Shown piece by piece: positions 1-6,599 of a stretch of 11,590 nt of DNA. Numbering within the stretch: the stretch's first letter is position 1; each line of letters begins with the position of its first letter. The translations under genes and the position numbers were made by a program. The notes below the pieces were generated by a model. It was not told where the DNA came from and searched no databases. It was given only the letters and a program-made list of their open reading frames with translations. The stretch spans positions 14,882 to 26,471 of the forward strand of contig NSJX01000149.1 in assembly GCA_002286715.1 (NCBI GenBank), in the 5' to 3' direction. The DNA is from Dentipellis sp. KUC8613 (taxonomy: Eukaryota; Basidiomycota; Agaricomycetes; Russulales; Hericiaceae).

Positions 1-264
1 TTCAATATATACTGCTATGTATGCTATGAATACTTGACCCCAACCTATGGGAGCTATGGAATAATATGTCTATCTATGGCTGCTATGGCTGCTATGGAAC
101 CCTCCATAGTTGACCATCCTATTCCATAGCTACCATAGTCCAGATAATTGGGCTGCTTACTATAAAAATTTAAATTTTTTCAGATGCATAGAAACCTTGC
201 TATGGGTCTATGGAAACTATACAAGTTATGAAGTGCTGCATAGTAAGGGAAATTTTTTCAGATG
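1..264. repeat. CTATGG/CCATAG-rich short-repeat region
   Basis: The stretch beyond the 3' end of the CobW gene is dense in CTATG-type words on both strands. A perfect 12-bp inverted repeat, AGCTATGGAATA at 52-63 and TATTCCATAGCT at 120-131, encloses three near-tandem copies of CTATGGCTG-like sequence (74-98). A separate perfect 15-bp direct repeat, AAATTTTTTCAGATG, lies at 172-186 and 250-264, 78 bp apart, and the segment between the copies begins and ends with CATAG. There is no credible coding sequence. The structure suggests a small non-autonomous element or a locally expanded repeat, but no complete terminal repeat plus target duplication can be delimited. Confidence 0.6.
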
Positions 265-267
265 TTT

Positions 268-1837
268 TTACTGGAAGATACTCAGTAAATTGACACGGAC
301 TGCCTCATTGAGTCCTTTTCCTATGAGAACCAGCTTCCCCTGCTCTGGGACGTCAATCCCCTCCTCCCCCAGTGGCACCATCTCATACATATTCCGAACA
401 CCTTGTAAAATGTACTTTTCACCAGATTCAAGGATAAACAGTCCTTTGCACCGAAGAACTTGTAATTTTGTCAGCGACTCGGCCGAAGTTGTAGGCAGAT
501 GATTGTCCCAGAGAACGGTGCGAATCCATTCGTCAAGCTTGAACAACTGGGTGATCGACAGGGCAGGACATCTAGCTTGAAGGCTGGAGATTCCTTTCAC
601 TTCGTAATGAGTGACACCACATCGTTCGTCGTCGAGATGGGAATTATTGTGCTGGCCATGCTTTTTGTCACATTGTTCGGATGACGTGGCACCTTGCTGC
701 AGCAATGGACCCGACGCGTAGGCTTTGATATTGATGACATGCCCAAGCTCAATATCACCTCGAATCGTTCTGTAGACTTGGGCAGACGGGTTTATGGCAC
801 GGAGAAGGGCCTCCATCGCCTGTGCTTCATCGGGAGACACAAGATCAACCTTATTGAGAAGGAGGACATCGGCAGCTGCAATTTGCCTGGTGAAAATTTG
901 TTTCGTTATAATGATGTCTAGAATGGCGGAACAAAGGCGGACCTTAAGCTGTCGCCGATCTCATCGCCGGTTCGGTCTTCCTCGATTTGCTAAAAGAATG
1001 ATTTGTCAATCTCCTTAAGCACACATAGCATAGCATAGCATACTGTCTTTCCAAATACAGCGTCAACTACGCAAAGTACACCGTCCAGTACGATGTCTTT
1101 CCCTGACCCTTTCGCAAACTCTTCATTTTGCCAGAAGATAGAGGCAATGGGTCCTATCATGAACTTGTGGGCTCATACCCCACTATATCCAAAAATAGTT
1201 ACACACACCTGGATCTGCGAGTCCTGTAGTTTCCAGCAGTATATAATCGAAAGCGCCCTTGCGCTGCATAAGCTTCTCTATCGCTGCAACGCCGCTGTCC
1301 TTGATGCTGCAACAAAGACATCCATTGGCGAGTTCAAGAAATTCCTCTGATGACGAGGCGGTCGGATCTTCGGCAGAAGATATTTGAATTGCTCTCGCTG
1401 TGCAATCGTTCTTTGTTAGACGCGTCGACACATTAGGGAAACGGACCTACACTCAATATCCTGCACTGATGATTAGTTATCTGAGTAAAATCCCAAGCTC
1501 GTAGAGGCCCACCGCAGTATCTCCAAACTCATTCATGATCACTGCGATCCGATACCCGTGCCGCTCCGTCAAGATGCGTCTATAAGTGTCTCAAGACTCA
1601 GATGCATGTAAAACACAACGGAAGGTCTCTGTTACTTTAACAAGGTTGATTTCCCCGCACCAAGGAAGCCGGATATTATTGTAACGGGAACCCTAGACGC
1701 ACAAATCCCACTTGCTTGTTCAGAGGTCTCAGCCCCAAATTCCACTAGCTCCCTAATGTCAGATGAGATATTGGCCTTGTGGATGTTTTCAAACCCCCGT
1801 CAAGAACTCACGGAACTTCGTCATCGAGAGCACTCAT
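268..1837 (-). CDS. ZNG1: CobW/ZNG1-type zinc-chaperone GTPase, 8 exons, 394 aa
   Basis: Exons on the minus strand: 1837-1812, 1752-1636, 1579-1513, 1460-1451, 1397-1209, 1153-1044, 989-943, 886-268 (1185 nt with stop). Introns are 52-59 nt and all phases close. Residues 36-46 hold the Walker A loop [16 protein letters not shown] is at 64-68; the CobW metal motif GCLCC is at 99-103; ETTGLADP is at 129-136; NKVD is at 200-203. A Cys/His-rich stretch (about 261-285) lies before the C-terminal CobW domain, which runs to the stop. The length matches eukaryotic CBWD/ZNG1 proteins (about 395 aa). Those are known to use GTP to pass zinc to client enzymes, methionine aminopeptidase in particular. The start was chosen because ATGAGTGCTCTCGATGACG leads into a GTGAGT donor and yields an N-terminus with VPELV, close to the CPELVP client motif of ZNG1. 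Divergent from the pseudophosphatase gene. Family assignment is secure; the client is inferred. Confidence 0.93.
1451..1460 (-). other. 10-nt micro-exon (exon 4) of the CobW gene
   Basis: The exon encodes Asp-Ile-Glu plus one base of Ser (residues 71-74), between a 52-nt intron (1461-1512, ending TGCAG) and a 53-nt intron (1398-1450, starting GTAGGT). It is needed to restore the conserved stretch NEFGDTA-DIES-RAI. Reading straight through from either side meets stops, so the family sequence and the phase both argue for the micro-exon. Confidence 0.8.
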
Positions 1838-2136
1838 TGAAGTGTATTGGTGTAGAATTTGACGTCGAGGGGGCAAGGATATCAAGAGGTTTGATAATAA
1901 GCGATCAGAACACAGAGACAGAGATGATATCGATGAGCACCTGGCCATGGGAATATATTAAATAAGCGCGCGTACGCCACCACTGGCACCAGGTTATGAT
2001 AAGTCTAGTACTGGCAGAAGCCCCACCGCCGGCGTGACTACTTGAACAATACTGCAATATTCGACTATAATCGCCTTCAACAACTTCGTCATCGCAGTCT
2101 TTCTTCGAGCCCTGGTCCTACACCCACGTCTACTCC
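1838..2136. promoter_or_regulatory. Divergent promoter between the CobW and STYX-like genes
   Basis: This is the 299-bp interval between two divergent start codons. It holds an AT-rich TATA-like run, AATATATTAAATAA (1952-1965), directly followed by a GC-rich GCGCGCGTACG stretch, and a CCGCCGGCG-containing patch near 2027-2035. No coding sequence is convincing here. Core-promoter assignment is inference; either gene could use the AT-rich run. Confidence 0.4.
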
Positions 2137-3202
2137 ATGGCGGGTCAAACTACGACTCCTAACAATCAAGAGCTCCAAGATCTTATCCAAGGACCTGGAG
2201 ACGTCGAATGGAAGTGCGTATTCTGGCTTCGCGACACTGTGAAGTATCTGAGCACCATGACATTGTCTCCAGATATGACATGCGGCACCAGTGTCAGGAG
2301 ATACTCCCCGGTCTTCTGCTAGGGCCCTTTGTAGTGTCCAAGTCCCTGGAGACCTTGAGGAGCTTGAACATAACACACATGTGCGCAATTGCTTCTTGTT
2401 CCACGCGTCGTCGCGAATCTGATGCAGATGCTCATTGTGGCAACACAGTGTTTGTATACGCGACGCGAAAGAGGCCTTCTCTGTCCGTCCACGGTATCCA
2501 GACCAGTTTAAGTACCTGGTGCTAGATGTGGAGGATAATGAAGAGCAGAACCTCATCCGCTTGTTCCCCTCGTGCGTGCCAATCATTATTCTTGCTCCAA
2601 GAAGATTGTGTGACTCCCCCGGTGCTAACGCATCCAGAGCAAATCAATTCATCAGCGCTGCTCTCTCTCAAGGCGGGCGTGTCCTGGTCCATTGCAACGG
2701 TCTGTGTCAATACCTCTCAGTCTCGTCGAACTGGTGGACGCGAATGTATTAATCGTTGTGTATGATTCGTTTTCATATAGGAGGCATAAGCTTATCGCCT
2801 GCGTTCGTGATTATGTTTGTAATGCAGCATTGCCAGATGTCTTGGGAAGACGCCTTGCACATGGTACAGAATCGACGATACTGCATCTCACCGAATGGCG
2901 GCTTCCTCACGCAGATCAAGGCAAGTGATACCAAGCCTCATCGCAGAGATATCTTGTTGATTGTACATCAAGGAATATGAAAGCATATATAAGGCAAGCA
3001 TCGCCGTTTCACGATATCCCTCCAGTGCAAGAGCTGTTCCTCGCCGTAAACGTGAAGACGACGATGATCACGAGGATATGCGGTAAGCCATACCTATTAC
3101 TTGATCGCTCGTGCCATTGATGCACAAGGCTTCAGCAGAGAGGATAAGCGGCCTCTTGTTGACACCACTATGGATCGTGACCCAAACACTATGGAATCGT
3201 GA
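2137..3202 (+). CDS. STYX-like dual-specificity pseudophosphatase, 7 exons, 228 aa
   Basis: Exons: 2137-2213, 2273-2380, 2449-2571, 2638-2699, 2781-2920, 2973-3082, 3136-3202. Residues about 27-40 (YDMRHQCQEILPGL) and the block FKYLVLDVEDN (general-acid loop D88-N92) match STYX, a catalytically dead member of the DUSP fold. The signature loop reads HCNGGISLSP: Cys122 is kept but the invariant Arg of HCX5R is Leu128. Human STYX instead has Gly for Cys and keeps Arg. The conserved tail NRRYCISPNGGFLTQIKEYE follows, then a basic/acidic end (KREDDDDHEDM), as in human STYX (223 aa). Likely role: phospho-substrate binding or scaffolding without catalysis; the partner is unknown. Introns are 52-81 nt; intron 5 is GC-AG. 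The last exon is less certain: without splicing at 3083 the protein stops at 3086 with 207 aa. Convergent with the HUT1 gene, 190 bp apart. Confidence 0.87.
2921..2972 (+). other. GC-AG intron (intron 5 of the STYX-like gene)
   Basis: The exon ends CAGATCAAG and the intron opens GCAAGT, the classical GC-type donor that otherwise pairs perfectly with U1 snRNA. It ends CATCAAG before GAATATGAA. Removing exactly 52 nt joins GFLTQIK to EYESIY in phase 0, the order found in STYX proteins. No GT donor nearby gives the same frame. Confidence 0.8.
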
Positions 3203-3392
3203 TTTCTATCACTTGTCTGTCCTTGCCTTTTATCTGTGCCCCCCCCTCCATTATTTACATCCCATCGTCGAATGGTTTGCGGGCTATCATTTCTGATATC
3301 ACTGGTGCTCTGAGCATGTAGGGTATATTCAATCTTTCGATACCAGTCTCATTGCCAGCACGAGCCTTTTCCGATCGGAATCATCCTCTAGG
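3203..3392. other. Convergent intergenic spacer
   Basis: 190 bp between the stop codons of the STYX-like and HUT1-like genes. It must carry both 3' UTRs. A pyrimidine-rich CCCCCCCTCC-type run begins at 3240. No canonical AATAAA is seen on the plus strand, and nothing else is recognisable. Confidence 0.5.
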
Positions 3393-4830
3393 TCATAGGG
3401 ATTTGATCTGAGCCCTTTCTTTCTCCTGCAGTACGCGTCTGGCGTGTACTTCTGTATCCAAACAGCATGTGTCGGCCCCAGAAGGTTAAATGAAAGGTAG
3501 TAAGGCACATACCTCTACGTTTTACCCATGCTTCTACAGAGATTCCAGCAAACACAACGCCGGCACCTGCCCACTGACCAAAGGTCAACTTGTGATTGTA
3601 CACAACAACGGACAGAAGCATGGTAAACAATTTGCGCGTGAGAGTCACGGTTCTGAGGCCAAAGTTATTAGTACGAGATGCATGCATTCTTGCTTGGTTT
3701 AATAACTTACACCAGAGTGAGCGAGCCAAAATGCTGCAGCGTTTCAAAAATGAAAAGTTGACCCAGAGCTCCAGTGAGCGCAAATTGAACGAGTGGAGTC
3801 ACCACCGACGGGTGAGTGCGCAGGAAGGCAAGCGCGACCTGGAACTCTGTCTGCTGACCCTCGCTCGGATGCAGCACAGGGATATACGGTAATGACAAGC
3901 TTGACAGAAGTGTCGTGACGATGGTACAAAAGAGATTGATCCAGAACATCATCTGCTGACCAGATACTCCGAAACGGGCAAAGATTTCGTCCTGCGTTGA
4001 GTTGGTTGCACCGTCCATAGCAAGATTGATCACGAGGTATGTGACACCAATGAAGCTGTGGCGAAGGTTGGGGTGTTCGCTGTTCCTCGCGGCGCGCTTG
4101 CGCTTGCCCTCGCCACCGAAACCCATGAACATCGTGATACCTGCTGTCACCAGGGCGACCACGACGTACTTGTGACGTGCAAATGCCCGGCGGTACAGCA
4201 AGACATTCATCAACATCACGGGCACAAGTTTGCAGGACTTGCCGAGGACCATCGCAGGGTAGGATATATGCGAAAGTGCTGCAAAGCCAAAAGGTGCAGC
4301 CAAGGTTATGAAGAAGGAGCACTGAAGGTATCGCAGAAGTAGAGCTCTGGGTGAATTGCCCTTAGCAGGGAATGTTTGAGCCGCGTTCCTGTTGGTGCCT
4401 ACAGGATGGTGTTTCGAGGTACTGGTTGTGCTCAATTGCAAACCCAGGACTTGGGCCAGTGTTTGACCAGGTCTTCTGCGGAGGTACAAGTACGCAAAAG
4501 CAGACACAGTGCTCATGGCACTCTGGCAGGTCCCCAGGAACACTGGGGACTTGAATTTGTCCATGGTACCCCCACGAATCGACTGGAACGGGACAGAGAC
4601 TGCAGTGCAGAGCTTTCACAAAACTGTCTTCATACAGAAAAAAAGACTTACGGCGTTCTTGGGCAATAGCCCATATCTTCACAATGGATATTTAGTCGGC
4701 TGCCTAGAATTGCGCATGTACGACTGACCAGGAACATTGCATAGACTCCAAGAACGCAGACGCCAAGCCTGTAGAAGTCGGTCAGATAGCTTTGATGCTC
4801 AGACCTTGGTTCATACCTGATGAAAGACAT
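3393..4830 (-). CDS. HUT1: HUT1/SLC35B1-type ER nucleotide(-sugar) transporter, 6 exons
   Basis: Exons on the minus strand: 4830-4817, 4768-4729, 4676-4652 (25 nt), 4599-3711, 3652-3513, 3451-3393; introns are 48-61 nt and all phases close, giving 388 aa. The first segment, [20 protein letters not shown], forms TM1 of the UAA transporter family. The family-typical [14 protein letters not shown] is at 145-158, and [20 protein letters not shown] spans the exon 4/5 junction near the C-terminus. The end is highly charged and cytosolic-looking (KRREVHARRV...QIKSL). Yeast Hut1 was named as a UDP-galactose transporter homolog, and animal SLC35B1 exchanges ATP/ADP across the ER membrane; the substrate here cannot be read from sequence. 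A hydrophilic insert (about 78-108) is longer than in yeast. An in-frame ATG at 4914 would add 28 residues, but the next exon already starts at TM1, so 4830 is preferred. Confidence 0.92.
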
Positions 4831-5014
4831 CCTGAGGCTGGCCAGTGTTAGACAGTGGATGATGATGAAAGGAATGAAAGGGCCTGGCGAAACGGGAGCA
4901 AACCACGTGGTCATCTACGTGGCACGTATGCACCCTAACGGGCCTAACCTAACCTAGCACTAGTACTAGGGTTCGTCACGTTCGGTCGTTCTCCGTGCAC
5001 GATCTCGGCGCCAA
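4831..5014. promoter_or_regulatory. Compact divergent promoter (HUT1-like / SET gene)
   Basis: 184 bp between divergent starts. It contains the perfect palindrome CCACGTGG (E-box, 4903-4910), a second ACGTGGCACGT cluster (4917-4927), and CCTAACCTAACCTAG (4943-4957), preceded by ACCCTAAC. The E-box is a candidate bHLH site; the CCTAA units resemble telobox-like factor sites. Both are motif-level inferences with no positional proof. Confidence 0.4.
4903..4910. promoter_or_regulatory. CCACGTGG palindromic E-box
   Basis: This 8-bp perfect palindrome has a CACGTG core, the consensus of fungal bHLH regulators (Pho4/Cbf1 type). It lies 73 bp upstream of the preferred HUT1 start and about 105 bp upstream of the SET-gene candidate start. 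It also overlaps codons 2-4 of the alternative HUT1 start at 4914, which favours reading it as promoter. Confidence 0.4.
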
Positions 5015-6473
5015 ATGGCATCGCAGGTGGCCCAGGTCTCTACCGCTACAAAGTCTATGAGATACTGTAATCAAATCCTGGTGAGCAGAATCTTTGATTT
5101 CTTATCGCAGGAGTCGTTGAATCGGACGAGAAACGAGTTGTAATACTTGTTGCGCCTCTCATCATCGCAGCGTTGGCGCTATCATTTCGCGACGGGCGAT
5201 GGGATAACTTGAAAGTTTCTCGTACCAGTTCCAACGATGACGCAGTGCATGCGGATGTCAAGAGTCCGTCTTTTGTGGTTCAAAGTCTTACGGGAAAGGG
5301 AAAGGGGCTGATAGCCACACGGAACATCCAGGTACGGTTGCGTTTGCCTACGCCAGGCCGGTGGAATGATATTGTCTGCGGCTTATCTGCACAGCGGGGA
5401 GAGCTTCTTATACGCGAAGCACCACTTTTCATTGTGCCTCATACAGGTGTGTATGGACAGAGTACATGCCAGAATGTGCAATAATGGCCAAGTCGACTCA
5501 TCTTGATTTAGTGTCCAGTTCCCCTGCCGAACTCATTCTGAACATGGTACGCGGGCTGTCACCGGAACAGTCAGAGGCGTTCTACAATTTGTCGTATGTG
5601 CATCTCCATCCAGGCTTGAGGCCAGAAGTCCGTGCAGCAAACGTGCCACTAGCGATCTTCCAGACGAATGCAGTTGCTGCAGGTAGTGGGGTGGGATTAT
5701 TTCCTAATATGGCTCGGCTCAATCATGGGTGTTCATTTGCATTCAATGTGGTATATTCATGGAGAGAAGACAAGGGCGTGCTGATGGTATATGCACTGAA
5801 GGACATTAGGAAGGGCGAGGTGCGTAATGGATGTTGCGGATCGGATCATGAAACTGATAGAGTACGAACATGCAAGGAACTACTGACGACATATACGGAC
5901 ACGAAGCGATCGCGTGACGAGCGTCGGTGAGTGTTGGTACGGGCGTCAGGGAAGGCGGCTGAATGATGGGGCGTGCAGGGACTTTCTGAAGCAAACGTAC
6001 GACTTCGAGTGTACATGTGCCTGCTGTGCGCTGGGGCCAGAAGAGTCGCAGGCATCTGACGGGCGGCTGTCGCGAATGCGAGAACTGTATCAGAGGCTTG
6101 CATCGTGGGGTCATGGGGGCATCGATGGGAAAGAGGCGATCCGGATTGTGCGGGAGATCTGGGCAGTAGGGTCGGCCGAGGGGTACACGAGCGAAAGGGG
6201 ACAGCTGGCGGCAGACGCAGCAACGGTTGCATGTGCACACGCGGAGTAAGTTGGCTTATGCTATGTCCGAAGACGTAGTCCGCTGACTTCGGGACTGGCA
6301 GCGCTCGGGCAGGGCGGGAGTGGGCGAGGAAGGCAGAGAAGTGGGGCAGGATTGAACTGGGCGCGGAGAGTGTGCTGGTGTCTAGTGCACTGGAGACTGC
6401 GGCGTCGCCGTGGGGGCATCGGATGTGGGGAACGAGGGGGGAGATGACAGTCGGAGGTCCGATCGAACCGTAG
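5015..6473 (+). CDS. SET-domain protein (SMYD/SET5-like, no MYND finger), probable lysine methyltransferase
   Basis: Well-supported exons: (start uncertain)-5331, 5395-5446, 5512-5819, 5877-5926, 5979-6245, 6302-6473. The SET N-part reads GKGKGLIATRNIQRGELLI. The cofactor/substrate core is RLNHGCSFAFN (N177-H178-x-C180, the NHSCxPN motif), followed by GEELLTTY with the conserved Tyr215. The post-SET cluster CTCACC (C237, C239, C242) supplies a Cys-x-Cys-x2-Cys zinc site. A helical C-terminal region of about 130 aa follows. The first exon is unresolved. ATG 5015 can be joined with a 50-nt intron (5081-5130, GAG acceptor), giving 371 aa and a hydrophobic segment VVILVAPLIIAALAL. Alternatively a 104-nt intron (5067-5170, CGCAG acceptor) removes that segment. 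Numbering uses the first option. The substrate is unknown. Ends 126 bp before the reductase start, same strand. Confidence 0.85.
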
Positions 6474-6599
6474 CTACAGTATTCATTGATGACTCAGCAC
6501 GGCCACTCCGGCCCAAGTCGTTTTATATGAGCCCATTCTCCATATCTTCTTCCCATATCCTTTTCCTTCTCTTTCTCCCCGACGTCCACGTCGTCCATC
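6474..6599 (+). promoter_or_regulatory. Promoter and 5' UTR of the P450 reductase gene
   Basis: The gap is short and must contain both the 3' end of the SET gene and the reductase promoter. It shows TGACTCA (6490-6496), a TATA-like TTTTATATGA (6521-6530) about 70-80 bp before the ATG, and then a long CT-rich run (about 6535-6590) of the kind that often precedes fungal transcription starts. The start context is CCATCATGG. Confidence 0.55.
6490..6496. promoter_or_regulatory. TGACTCA bZIP (AP-1/Gcn4-type) site
   Basis: This is an exact 7-bp consensus for Gcn4/Cpc1-class bZIP factors, within the longer TGACTCAGCA. It lies about 30 bp upstream of the TATA-like box and 104 bp upstream of the reductase ATG. 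A 7-mer can occur by chance, so binding is inference. Confidence 0.35.

Noticed and set aside
110..502. 130-codon plus-strand open stretch at the left edge
   Set aside because: It runs through the CTATGG repeat and then antisense to the CobW C-terminal exon, with low-complexity composition and no family match.
2089..2586. 165-codon minus-strand open stretch across the STYX-like gene
   Set aside because: It overlaps three exons and their introns, which are fixed by STYX conservation on the plus strand. No motifs of its own.
3744..4322. 192-codon alternative minus-strand frame within HUT1 exon 4
   Set aside because: It is a shifted reading of the same exon; the other frame gives a conserved multi-span transporter.
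4943..4957. CCTAACCTAACCTAG as telomere sequence
   Set aside because: Only about three imperfect 5-bp units occur inside a gene-dense promoter. Fungal telomeres are usually long TTAGGG arrays, so this is more likely a short factor-binding motif or chance.
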